A stretch of 64,000 nt of DNA from contig JAHEEK010000001.1 of the NCBI GenBank assembly GCA_024640765.1, forward strand, positions 62,001 to 126,000, written 5' to 3'. The stretch comes from Nereida sp024640765 (GTDB taxonomy: Bacteria > Pseudomonadota > Alphaproteobacteria > Rhodobacterales > Rhodobacteraceae). The notes under the pieces are model-generated. The model made no database searches. It was not told the DNA's origin and worked only from the letters and a program-made list of their open reading frames with translations. The first letter of the stretch is position 1. Each line of letters begins with the position of its first letter. Below, in pieces: positions 26,335-34,952 of the stretch. Made by a program: the position numbers and the translations under genes.

Positions 26335-28101
26335 TCAAAGAGGCGCCGTGGCCATTTCAAGCCATGCCGCCGCTGATTTTGACAGTTTACCTGATAACTT
26401 ACGACTAATGTCTGCATGATATCCATTGAGCCACGCGCGTTCATCAGCGCTCAGAGTGTCTGTATCTATCAATCGGCGATCAATTGGAACCCATGTCAGT
26501 GTTTCAAAACACATCATTGGCGTTCGGGTCTGTTCAGCATCACGTACAATCACCAAATTTTCGATGCGGATGCCGAATTCGTTCTCGACGTAGTAGCCGG
26601 GCTCATTCGACAAAATCATGCCTGCTTGCAAAGGCTCATGCGAGGCGCGGCTAATCCGCTGCGGTCCCTCATGGACACACAGGTACACTCCAACCCCGTG
26701 GCCAGTGCCATGACCGAAATCCAGACCCTCTGACCACAAAAACTGCCGCGCGAGGGGGTCAAGGTCACGGCCTGCGGCCCTTTTGGGAAACTTAACCCGC
26801 GACACAGCAATCATGCCGCGTAAAACTGCTGTAAAGCATTTGGTCATTTCGGTAGTCGGCGTGCCAAGCGCAACGGTGCGGGTGATATCGGTTGTTCCAT
26901 CGATATATTGCCCGCCGCTGTCGATCAGCAGCATTGAATTTGTATCAAGCTTGCGGTTGGTTTCTTTAGTCACGCGGTAATGAACAATCGCACCATTGGG
27001 CCCTGAGCCACAGATGGTTTCAAAACTGATGTCGCGCAGCGCGCCTGTTGCCTCGCGAAAGGTTTCCAGTTTTGTGACAACGTCAATTTCACTAAGCGTG
27101 CTGTGATCCGCGGCGTCCAGCCATGCCAACAACTCAACCATGGCAGCGGCGTCACGGATATGTGCGGACTTGGTACCGTTTAGTTCCGCCTCGTTCTTGC
27201 ATGCTTTCGGCAAGATGCATGGATCACGGGCCAGCACAGGCTGCGCAAGCTGCGACACCACGGCGACAGGAATGCTTGATTTATCAACAAGCACATCACC
27301 TTGTAAGGCCTGTAAGGCTTGCTCAAATTCGTCCCACTCTCGCAAAGTCAGCCCTTCTTGAGGCTTAAGCTTTGCAAGTTTTTGGGTATCACTGAAAAGC
27401 TCAACAGCACCGGTAGCATGCAAAATCGCAAAGGCTTGGACAATGGGGTTGCGGGGAATGTCGCTACCACGAATGTTCAAAAGCCAACAAATGCTATCTG
27501 GGAGCGTAAGTACTGCTGCGCTGTGACCCGCTTTTGACAACTCAGCCGCCAAAGTACGACATTTTTCACGGGATGTTTTGCCGGCAAGATCTTCGGGATA
27601 GCCGATAACTTGACCCTGAGGCTTGTCAGGTTGGTTCGCCCAGATATTGTCGATCAGGTTCTCAGTTGCGCGCAACGCAATGCCCGATCCGTCCAAGGCT
27701 TTTGTCAGCGCTTCAATCTCGCCGGCGGTGTGCAGCCAAGGATCATAGGCAACCGTGTTGCCGCTCTTGAGCGTGTTGCGCAGCCAATCATGGCGTGGCG
27801 TTTCGGTGCTCAGGATCACCTCAAAGTCATCGGCGCATTGGGTGCGCGCTTGTAACGTGTAGCGTCCATCAACCAACATCGTGGCTGAGGTCGCTGTCAC
27901 AATACATTCACCTGCAGAGCCTGTGAAACTTGTTAGCCAGCTAAGCCGTGCGTCGTGATCATTTACGTATTCGCCTTGATGGGCGTCGGCGCGGGGCACA
28001 AGGAAAGCGTCCACCTTTGCGCGCTGTATTTCACTCCGTAGTGCGGCCAATCGTGGCGGTCCGTCTTGGGGGCGTGTGCGCGTTACAAAGGCTTGATGCA
28101 T
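26335..28101 (-). CDS. pepP: Xaa-Pro aminopeptidase (M24B)
   Basis: 588 residues, the long form with two N-terminal creatinase-like domains (about 1-290) and a C-terminal pita-bread catalytic domain. It removes N-terminal residues preceding proline. The dinuclear metal ligands are visible: Asp in LIDSGGQYIDG and Asp in TTDITRT, His in GHGTGHGVGVYL, Glu in LSNEPGYYVEN and Glu in FGIRIENL. The gene symbol is by function class; the architecture matches the cytosolic XPNPEP1-type rather than E. coli PepP. Its ATG overlaps the cobT stop by one base. Confidence 0.92.
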   Translation of the reverse strand: MHQAFVTRTRPQDGPPRLAALRSEIQRAKVDAFLVPRADAHQGEYVNDHDARLSWLTSFTGSAGECIVTATSATMLVDGRYTLQARTQCADDFEVILSTETPRHDWLRNTLKSGNTVAYDPWLHTAGEIEALTKALDGSGIALRATENLIDNIWANQPDKPQGQVIGYPEDLAGKTSREKCRTLAAELSKAGHSAAVLTLPDSICWLLNIRGSDIPRNPIVQAFAILHATGAVELFSDTQKLAKLKPQEGLTLREWDEFEQALQALQGDVLVDKSSIPVAVVSQLAQPVLARDPCILPKACKNEAELNGTKSAHIRDAAAMVELLAWLDAADHSTLSEIDVVTKLETFREATGALRDISFETICGSGPNGAIVHYRVTKETNRKLDTNSMLLIDSGGQYIDGTTDITRTVALGTPTTEMTKCFTAVLRGMIAVSRVKFPKRAAGRDLDPLARQFLWSEGLDFGHGTGHGVGVYLCVHEGPQRISRASHEPLQAGMILSNEPGYYVENEFGIRIENLVIVRDAEQTRTPMMCFETLTWVPIDRRLIDTDTLSADERAWLNGYHADISRKLSGKLSKSAAAWLEMATAPL

Positions 28102-29981
28102 TATCCGGCTTTCCTCATTCCCAGTACTTTGGCGCGTGCGCGTGGGTCCGTGTCAAACAGCGAGGCCAGTTGTTCGGTCATCGCGCCAGCAAGTTGTTCA
28201 ACGTCCGTGATCGTGACCGCGCGATCGTAATAGCGGGTCACATCGTGCCCGATACCAATCGCAACCAGTTCAACTGCCTTGCGCTTTTCAACCATAGCAA
28301 TCACGTCGCGTAAGTGTTTCTCAAGATAGTTGGCAGGATTGACGGACAAGGTCGCATCATCAACTGGTGCGCCGTCTGAAATAACCATCAACACTTTGCG
28401 CGCTTCTGGGCGCGAGATCATGCGCCGATGCGCCCACTCAAGCGCCTCGCCATCAATGTTCTCTTTCAGCAAGCCTTCTTTCATCATCAGGCCAAGGTTT
28501 GGCCGCGCGCGCCGCCAAGGTGAATCAGCCGATTTATAGATGATGTGGCGCAAATCGTTTAGGCGGCCTGGCTGCTGTGGACGCCCATCCGCAAGCCAGT
28601 TTTCACGGCAAAGCCCGCCTTTCCACGCCCGCGTCGTGAACCCCAGAATTTCCACTTTCACCTGACAACGCTCAAGCGTTCGCGCCATGACATCCGCACA
28701 AATTGCTGCAATTGAGATAGGCCGCCCGCGCATGGAGCCGGAGTTGTCGAGTAGCAGTGTCACGACCGTGTCACGGAACTCCGTGTCTTTTTCAACTTTG
28801 AATGAGAGCGGGGTGGTCGGGTTCGCAATCACGCGTGCCAAGCGGCCTGCGTCCAAGGTGCCTTCTTCAAGATCAAATTCCCAGCTTCGGTTTTGCTGTG
28901 CTTGAAGGCGGCGCTGAAGCTTGTTCGCAAGGCGCGAAACCGCGCCCTTCAAAGGGTCAAGCTGCTGGTCAAGATAAGCGCGCAGTCTTTCCAACTCGGC
29001 AGGTTCGGCAAGATCTTCGGCGCGGATTTCTTCGTCGTGCTCTGTCGACCAAGCCTCGTAAAGCGGGTCTGCATCGGAAATGGGCTGTGGCGCCGGTGGC
29101 TCAGTAGGGGCCTCGCCTTCGGGCATTTCGGTCTCTTCGCCCATGTCTTGGTCAGCGGCATCATCAAGCTGAACTGATGATTGCGCAGCATCCTGTTGCT
29201 GTTCTTGGCTTTGCTCAGGGTTGGCCTCGGCCTCCTCCTCACCAGTGTCATCATCCGAGCCAGTGCTATCAGGCTCTTGGGGCTCCTCAGATGCGCCGTC
29301 GCTGTCGTCTGCTTCGTCATCCTCAAAGTCGTCGGGGTCATCACCAAGCTGATCGCCGTAGCCTAAGTCTTCAATAATTTGACGTGCAAACTTCGAGAAA
29401 CTTTGCTGGTCTTGCAGCATGTCTGACAGGTTTTCGAGGGTGCCACCTGCGCGGTCTTCTATAAAGCCGCGCCAAAGCTCCATCACATTTTGTGCGCCCG
29501 TGGGAAGTGGGCGACCCGTTGCGAGATGACGGATCAGGTAGCCGGCGGCAACCGCGAGGGGCGCTTCTGCGGGTTCTTTGATTTGATCATACCCTTTGCG
29601 CAGCGCGTCATTGGTAATTTTCACATCGATATTCGAAGCGGTGCCTGGCATGTATTCGGCGCCGACAGCTTCAATCCGAGCCGTTTCCATAGCCTCATAA
29701 ATATCGCGGGCCATCTGTCCATCTGGAACGTAGTGGTTGTGCGTTGATGGATCGTGAAACTTATGGCGAAGTGCCAAAGCATCCGCAGTTCCGCGTGCAA
29801 GCAGTACCTGATCGCGTGTCATGCGTCGGCTGATTTGCGGAAGGCGGATCGTTTCGTTTGTTGCCCCGGGTGGGTCGACTGAAAAGCTGACGGACAACTC
29901 TGGGTCGTTGGCCATTACTTTTGTGGCCTCTGCGAGTGCCTTTTTGAACGGATCCGCGGGGTTGTCGTTGTTTTTCGTCAT
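28101..29981 (-). CDS. cobT: Cobaltochelatase subunit CobT
   Basis: 626 residues from the ATG at 29981; a further 26 in-frame codons to 30059 are not conserved. CobT is the VWA-domain subunit of the CobN-CobS-CobT complex that inserts cobalt into hydrogenobyrinic acid a,c-diamide in aerobic cobalamin synthesis. Residues about 220-310 are extremely rich in Asp/Glu/Gln (for example DDPDDFEDDEADD). The VWA domain follows with the metal site LLLDNSGSMRGRPI and later VISDGAPVDD. cobS lies upstream on the same strand; cobN is not in the window. Confidence 0.94.
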   Translation of the reverse strand: MTKNNDNPADPFKKALAEATKVMANDPELSVSFSVDPPGATNETIRLPQISRRMTRDQVLLARGTADALALRHKFHDPSTHNHYVPDGQMARDIYEAMETARIEAVGAEYMPGTASNIDVKITNDALRKGYDQIKEPAEAPLAVAAGYLIRHLATGRPLPTGAQNVMELWRGFIEDRAGGTLENLSDMLQDQQSFSKFARQIIEDLGYGDQLGDDPDDFEDDEADDSDGASEEPQEPDSTGSDDDTGEEEAEANPEQSQEQQQDAAQSSVQLDDAADQDMGEETEMPEGEAPTEPPAPQPISDADPLYEAWSTEHDEEIRAEDLAEPAELERLRAYLDQQLDPLKGAVSRLANKLQRRLQAQQNRSWEFDLEEGTLDAGRLARVIANPTTPLSFKVEKDTEFRDTVVTLLLDNSGSMRGRPISIAAICADVMARTLERCQVKVEILGFTTRAWKGGLCRENWLADGRPQQPGRLNDLRHIIYKSADSPWRRARPNLGLMMKEGLLKENIDGEALEWAHRRMISRPEARKVLMVISDGAPVDDATLSVNPANYLEKHLRDVIAMVEKRKAVELVAIGIGHDVTRYYDRAVTITDVEQLAGAMTEQLASLFDTDPRARAKVLGMRKAG

Positions 29982-30049
29982 GATCAGCAACCTAGTGCGA
30001 TTGGCGTGGGGCACAATCGAAATATTGAGCAACAATTGGGGGTGTTGGT

Positions 30050-30068
30050 GGCGTCCCATTGGGACGCC
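30050..30068. repeat. 19-base palindrome between cobS and cobT
   Basis: GGCGTCCCA (30050-30058), one T, then TGGGACGCC (30060-30068): a perfect inverted repeat in the 113-base gap of the cobS-cobT transcript. As RNA it would form a GC-rich hairpin with a CATTG-like loop. No T run follows on the minus strand, so it does not look like a terminator. It may be an mRNA processing or stability element, or a dyad protein site. Confidence 0.6.
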
Positions 30069-30094
30069 TGTTGGCCTATCGTCAGCCTTTTTCC

Positions 30095-31081
30095 TCAGCC
30101 CACGCTGGCGTTTGCGGCACTTTCAGGAAGCTCTTCGTCAAAGCAGCGTTGGTAGAATTCGGCGACTGTCTGGCGTTCGAGCTCGTCACATTTGTTCAAG
30201 AACGAAAGTCTGAAAGCATAGCCAACGTTACCAAAAATTTCTGCGTTTTGTGCCCAAGCAATTACTGTGCGTGGGGACATAACCGTTGAGAGGTCACCGT
30301 TCATAAACGCCGTACGCGAAAGGTCTGCGACCTGCACCATTTGCTGAAGCGTTTTGCGCCCGTGATCCGTGTCGTAGTAAGGCGATTTAGCAAGAACAAT
30401 CGCGGCTTCTTTTTCGACAGATAGGTAGTTCAACGTTGAGACAAGTGACCAGCGGTCCATTTGACCTTGGTTGATTTGCTGCGTGCCGTGATAAAGTCCC
30501 GTTGTATCGCCCAAACCGACGGTGTTGGCTGTTGCGAAGATACGGAAATACGGGTGCGGTGTGATCACTTTGTTTTGGTCGAGCAGTGTAAGTTTGCCGT
30601 CTACCTCTAACACCCGTTGGATCACAAACATCACGTCTGCACGACCGGCGTCATATTCATCAAAAACAATTGCAGTTGGCGTGCGAAGGGCCCAGGGCAG
30701 AATGCCCTCTTGGAAATCAGTGACCTGCTTGCCGTCACGCAGCTTAATTGCGTCTTTACCAATAAGATCAATTCGGCTGATGTGGCTGTCGAGGTTCACC
30801 CGCACGGAGGGCCAACTCAGGCGTGCCGCAACTTGCTCGATATGGGTAGATTTGCCGGTGCCATGATAGCCCTGAATCATCACACGGCGGTTATGTTCGA
30901 ACCCCGCGAGGATCGCTAAAGTTGTATCGTGATCAAATTTGTACGTAGGGTCCAGTTCTGGCACGCGGTCAGAGGCTTCCTCAAACCCGTGAACCACCAT
31001 ATCCACGTCGATACCAAATGTTTCACGAACCGAAACTGGTTTGGTGGGCTTTGCTTCAATATCGATCATTCCGTCAGCCAT
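30095..31081 (-). CDS. cobS: Cobaltochelatase AAA+ subunit CobS
   Basis: 328 residues. MoxR-type AAA+ ATPase that works with CobT and CobN in cobalt insertion. Walker A is GYHGTGKST (71-79). Walker B is AIVFDEYDAG. Downstream are the sensor-like ATANTVGLGDTTG and the C-terminal lid. The start MADGMIDIEAKPT is preceded by AAAGG at a good distance on the minus strand. It lies 94 bases downstream of the chemotaxis receptor gene and 113 bases upstream of cobT. Confidence 0.94.
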   Translation of the reverse strand: MADGMIDIEAKPTKPVSVRETFGIDVDMVVHGFEEASDRVPELDPTYKFDHDTTLAILAGFEHNRRVMIQGYHGTGKSTHIEQVAARLSWPSVRVNLDSHISRIDLIGKDAIKLRDGKQVTDFQEGILPWALRTPTAIVFDEYDAGRADVMFVIQRVLEVDGKLTLLDQNKVITPHPYFRIFATANTVGLGDTTGLYHGTQQINQGQMDRWSLVSTLNYLSVEKEAAIVLAKSPYYDTDHGRKTLQQMVQVADLSRTAFMNGDLSTVMSPRTVIAWAQNAEIFGNVGYAFRLSFLNKCDELERQTVAEFYQRCFDEELPESAANASVG

Positions 31082-31175
31082 TTGAAAGGGTCCTAACTAC
31101 GTCTTGTCATGTTGTTGCGTCGTTGGGTGCAACATAATCCAAGTCTCGGCAAGGGCTAGGGCTAAAATACAGCCG

Positions 31176-33515
31176 TTAGGCGGCGCCCACATCCGCATAA
31201 GCAGATGTGCCTCCTCCGTTTGCGCTTGCGTCGCTGTGTTGGAAGACGGAAATCCCGCCTTGGATATTGGCCACTTGCGATTTTAGGTTCTGCGCAGTTT
31301 CGCGCCCCGTGAGTGCAATATTGGCGTTATGCTGTGTGAGCTTGTCCAATGCTTCAAGGGCAGTCGAAATTTCCGTAAGACCATCTACTTGCACTTCACC
31401 ACCTTCACTCAAATCGCCAAGATTTGCCGACATCTTCTGAACTTGGGCCAGAATGTTTCTCAGTGCGTCTCCCGTGTTGCCTACTAAGGCGGCACCTTTT
31501 GTTACATCGCTGACGTTGGTTTCGATCAGCGTTCTGATATCACTAGACGCATTGGCCGAGCGCTGTGCCAGCGCGCGCACTTCTGTTGCGACTACAGAGA
31601 AACCTTTGCCCGCTTCGCCGGCGCGGGCGGCCTCAACCGACGCATTGAGTGCAAGAAGGTTTGTTTGAAAAGCGATTTCATCGATCACGCCGACAATTTT
31701 ACTGATTTCACCAGATGCGGTTTCAATGTCGTTCATTGCATCCACAGCTTTTGAAACGACGTTACTGGCGTTTTCGGCCTCCATAGAGGTGGTATCTGCA
31801 AATCGGCTGATGTCACCAAGTGTTTTTGTGGATTGGTCAACGCGGTCTTTGATCTGCAACATGGCAGCTGTGGTCTCTTCCAGAGCACTTGCCTGCTGTT
31901 CAGCGCGTTTGGCCATGTCGTTTGAGCTTAGCGTCATATCGGCAGACTGGTGGTCAAGCTGTGAGCAGTCCGTTTGAATGGTGCTCACCAGCTGGGCGAG
32001 CGACTGTACCGTTTCGTTTACGGTTTCTTGCAGCCTTGCAAAAGCACCGTGGAAAGTACCCTCCATACGCGCCCCTACGTCACCTGACGCCAAACGCTCC
32101 ATCACAAGGCCCGTAGTTTGTAGCCCGTCTTCAAATTGAGCGACCAGCGCATTGATGGAGGCGGCTACGTTCTGCAAATCACGGTCTTCGAACTTTGATA
32201 CGATCCGTTTTGTGAAATCGCCGTCTGACGCAGCATCCACCACGTTTGCGATGTCGACGCGCAACCTGACCATTTCAGCATTTTCAACCGCTATTCGTTT
32301 TGCCTCTTTTTCTTGCTGCTCACGTTCTTTCTTGAGCTGTGCTTCACGTTGCTGGGCATTTGCCTGCTCAAGCTCGATCCGTTTGTTGGCTTCTTTTGCA
32401 TTCTGGCGTGTCAGCTCTTTGGCGCGCGCCCCTTCTTTACGCAGAACACCCAATGCACGTGCGATCTGGCCAAGCTCGTTTTTGCGGTATAACCCGCTGA
32501 CCTCTAGGTCGAAATCACCGTCTGCTACGGCCATCATTTCTGAAATTGAGCTTGAGATGTCTCGGCGCAAATTGGCCACGAAAGCTGCAGAAGATATCAA
32601 CCCGAACAGAAGCACCGCGCCCGATGCGATTGCGAACGTAAGGACTGAACTGTCCTTTTCTGCAGCAAGCTTGGCTCGGTTAGTTGTGTCAGCTTTTGCG
32701 GTTTGTTGTACAAGTTGTGCAAGTATGCTGCGCGGGGTGATGTTGTGACTATCGATTGTCGCGTAAAGGCTGCGCCGCTCCGTGCGAGACGCGGTCAGTT
32801 GATCAATCACTGTGACATAGCCGCTGAGCAGCCTTTCGACTTCAATTGCGAAGACCTGATAAGGCTTGTTTTGGGTCCGTTGGATAATTTGAGAGACATT
32901 ATCAGCAGAAGTCGCGAGCAATGCGCGGGCATCTTCAAGCAGTTCGGGATTACCGGTCGCCAGAAAGTCACGCACGAAGAATTGCGCTGTCATGGCATCA
33001 ATGAGCGCCAAGTTACCACGGTATGCGGAAAAGCTGTCACCAATTGCGTAAGCTGCCTCAATAACGGCCTTCGTTTGCTTGATTTGTTCGTCCCCAATGT
33101 CGCGTAGCGACGTGTTGGCTTCTTTGAATTTTGTTTGCGCTTGTTTTAGTGCCACAACATCAGTGTCGAACGTGTTTAATGTGGTATTCAGTTCAGCCAG
33201 TTTACCCGTAATGTTTGATGCTGAGCCGAGTGTTTGCTGAAGAATCTCCACTTCGGTCTGAGTGGTGTCAAGCTGGGCAACCAATTGCTCTAGCGTGTCT
33301 ATGGAAGGCGAGGCGTTGTATGTGCCTAGCGACGCGTCAACGGCGGTATATTTGAAGCTAAGCGCATCAACCCGTGACAATTGGTCAGTTAGCTTGAAAT
33401 AGCGCTCCTGTTCGGCCCCCCGATGCTCTGTCTTGAAAATACCAAAACTAAAGACTGCGAATGCCAAGATTTGTAGGACAATCATGCCCCCATAATTTGA
33501 CGTCCTAAAGACCAA
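31176..33515 (-). CDS. Methyl-accepting chemotaxis protein
   Basis: 779 residues from a TTG at 33515; an ATG at 33485 would give 769 and is a real alternative. Layout: membrane helix at about 11-27, periplasmic helical sensor of about 265 residues, second membrane helix near 295-315, HAMP (ISSSISEMMAVADGDFDLEV), a Glu/Arg/Gln-rich coiled coil (about 370-420), a second HAMP-like unit, then the signalling domain with hairpin tip DEIAFQTNLLALNASVEAAR. No C-terminal NWETF-type pentapeptide is seen; it ends in a Gly/Ser/Ala tail. The ligand is unknown. Its position between the J-domain gene and cobS is unusual, since those two are commonly neighbours. Confidence 0.92.
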   Translation of the reverse strand: MVFRTSNYGGMIVLQILAFAVFSFGIFKTEHRGAEQERYFKLTDQLSRVDALSFKYTAVDASLGTYNASPSIDTLEQLVAQLDTTQTEVEILQQTLGSASNITGKLAELNTTLNTFDTDVVALKQAQTKFKEANTSLRDIGDEQIKQTKAVIEAAYAIGDSFSAYRGNLALIDAMTAQFFVRDFLATGNPELLEDARALLATSADNVSQIIQRTQNKPYQVFAIEVERLLSGYVTVIDQLTASRTERRSLYATIDSHNITPRSILAQLVQQTAKADTTNRAKLAAEKDSSVLTFAIASGAVLLFGLISSAAFVANLRRDISSSISEMMAVADGDFDLEVSGLYRKNELGQIARALGVLRKEGARAKELTRQNAKEANKRIELEQANAQQREAQLKKEREQQEKEAKRIAVENAEMVRLRVDIANVVDAASDGDFTKRIVSKFEDRDLQNVAASINALVAQFEDGLQTTGLVMERLASGDVGARMEGTFHGAFARLQETVNETVQSLAQLVSTIQTDCSQLDHQSADMTLSSNDMAKRAEQQASALEETTAAMLQIKDRVDQSTKTLGDISRFADTTSMEAENASNVVSKAVDAMNDIETASGEISKIVGVIDEIAFQTNLLALNASVEAARAGEAGKGFSVVATEVRALAQRSANASSDIRTLIETNVSDVTKGAALVGNTGDALRNILAQVQKMSANLGDLSEGGEVQVDGLTEISTALEALDKLTQHNANIALTGRETAQNLKSQVANIQGGISVFQHSDASANGGGTSAYADVGAA

Positions 33516-33613
33516 TGCCGCATATCGAACCCCACGCGTTTGTGTTACGTGGGGAGCCCTAGCAGAGACGTGCTTTCAAAAAGGTTACCAGAGCAAAAGT
33601 AAGCTGCGCAGAT

Positions 33614-34243
33614 TTACTTAAAATTGCGGCTATCTTTAATCTGATCCCACGCCCAGACGACCTCTTGTAGCTTGTCTTCGTCTGAACGGTCGCCGCCGTT
33701 CATGTCGGGGTGTAAGATTTTGATAAGTGCTTTGTACGACTTGCGAATTTCTGTCTTGGTCCAGTGGTCCTTGGCTTCTAAAATCTCGATGGCACGGCGC
33801 TCGGTTGGGGGCAGGCGGCGCGTTGTTGTCCCGGATGTTCGGCCCAGGTTTTGCGTGGCGTTCGCGCCTAAAACTTGGTGTGGGTCATCGACCCCAAGAC
33901 GCGCCCATGCGCGCTGCTCATCAGGTGTGCGGAAAGGTTTTGTTTCGCGGTCCCAAACCCGATCTTTGTCCATTTGCTCGGCAAAGCTTTCTTCGGATGT
34001 GCCGTCAAAAAAGTTCCACTTCAGATTGTACTCACGCACGTGATCTTTACAGAACCAAAAGTAGTCGTCCAAAATATCGGGGCTTTTGGGGGCGCGATAT
34101 TGGCCGCGTTCTTCACAGCCCGGCCGATCGCATACGCGGGTAGATGTTTCCGATGCACCAGACATTCCGCGGCGTCCGCGCGGGTTCTTTTTCTTTGCAG
34201 AAGACACAGACATATCAAAGCCAAATGGATCGTCTTTTTTCAT
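33614..34243 (-). CDS. J-domain (DnaJ-like) protein
   Basis: 209 residues from the ATG at 34243; AAGGA is 8 bases upstream, whereas an ATG at 34252 abuts it. The N-terminal half has a Cys pair CDRPGCEERG and CKDH that may bind a metal. The C-terminal 65 residues form a J domain with helix II RKSYKALIKILHPDMNGG containing the essential HPD. Such proteins stimulate Hsp70 ATPase, but this one lacks the Gly/Phe and zinc-finger regions of DnaJ, so it is a specialised co-chaperone. This type is commonly found beside cobS and bolA in Rhodobacterales. It is divergent from bolA. Confidence 0.88.
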   Translation of the reverse strand: MKKDDPFGFDMSVSSAKKKNPRGRRGMSGASETSTRVCDRPGCEERGQYRAPKSPDILDDYFWFCKDHVREYNLKWNFFDGTSEESFAEQMDKDRVWDRETKPFRTPDEQRAWARLGVDDPHQVLGANATQNLGRTSGTTTRRLPPTERRAIEILEAKDHWTKTEIRKSYKALIKILHPDMNGGDRSDEDKLQEVVWAWDQIKDSRNFK

Positions 34244-34330
34244 CTTCAACATCCTTCAGAAAGTGGTGTTCGACTCGGAGCGATAAGAATAGTGTTTTGA
34301 CAGCGAGGCGAAAGGGGTGAAATCAAGAAT

Positions 34331-34591
34331 ATGACGAATAGAACGACACGCAAAGAACGGATCGAGGCGGCACTTCAGGCTTTGTCCCCAGAGCAGTTGA
34401 TCGTGGAAGATCAATCAGAGGCACATCGCGGTCATTCAGGCTATCAAGACGGCGGTGAAAGCCACTTTCATGTGATCATCAAAAGCGCTGTACTGACCGG
34501 TAGCCGGATTGCAAAACACCGCGCGATCCACGCTGCTGTTGGCGCTGATTTGATGGCTGAAATTCACGCATTCTCGATTGATATCAAGTAG
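34331..34591 (+). CDS. bolA: BolA family protein
   Basis: 86 residues. The conserved class II KH-like fold is visible as ERIEAALQAL, the substrate region SEAHRGHSG, and GESHFHVIIKS with the conserved His, followed by RIAKHRAIHAAVGADLM. BolA proteins pair with monothiol glutaredoxins in iron-sulfur handling and can bind DNA. It is divergent from the J-domain gene by 87 bases and its stop directly abuts the stop of the convergent DUF4177 gene, with no bases between. Confidence 0.92.
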   Translation: MTNRTTRKERIEAALQALSPEQLIVEDQSEAHRGHSGYQDGGESHFHVIIKSAVLTGSRIAKHRAIHAAVGADLMAEIHAFSIDIK

Positions 34592-34921
34592 TCAGGGCGT
34601 TTCGTTGTCGCAGGCATCAGTCTCGAGAATATTGTCGTCAGGCTCTGATTTGCTTGGCGCTGCCAGTGATTTTTCGTGTGGTGCGTCGTCTACGGGGCGC
34701 CTGAACACAAGCATGTTGTGGTAGACGGTCACACGCCCGGTCAATCCGCTGCGTTCTTGCAGGGGCAGGGTGTCAGACCGTTGATACTCCCACCCGCTGA
34801 GCGCCAGATCATTGATCATTTCCTGAACGGCAAACGCAAGCCGTCCCGCGCTACCTTTGCGGCCACGATTGGGCTTTCCCTTTGTCGGAGCAGGCAGAAC
34901 TTTATACTCAAATTCAGGCAT
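34592..34921 (-). CDS. DUF4177 domain protein
   Basis: 109 residues from the ATG at 34921 (GGGAGAG upstream on the minus strand); a TTG at 34939 is less likely. The N-terminal 70 residues match the Rhodobacterales DUF4177 pattern: FEYKVLPAPTKGK, a helix LAFAVQEMINDLALSGWEY, then LPLQERSGLTG and the strand NMLVFRR. The C-terminal 35 residues are acidic and look disordered. Function unknown. It lies 31 bases upstream of... gatB's stop is on its far side: gatB ends at 34953 and is transcribed first, so the two may form one transcript. Confidence 0.8.
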   Translation of the reverse strand: MPEFEYKVLPAPTKGKPNRGRKGSAGRLAFAVQEMINDLALSGWEYQRSDTLPLQERSGLTGRVTVYHNMLVFRRPVDDAPHEKSLAAPSKSEPDDNILETDACDNETP

Positions 34922-34952
34922 GGCGCGCGTCTCTCCCAAACACAGTAACCGT

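Noticed and set aside
33530..33554. CCCCACG/CGTGGGG hairpin between the J-domain gene and the receptor as a terminator
   Set aside because: Seven pairs with an 11-base loop and no T run on the minus strand; at most a weak pause site.
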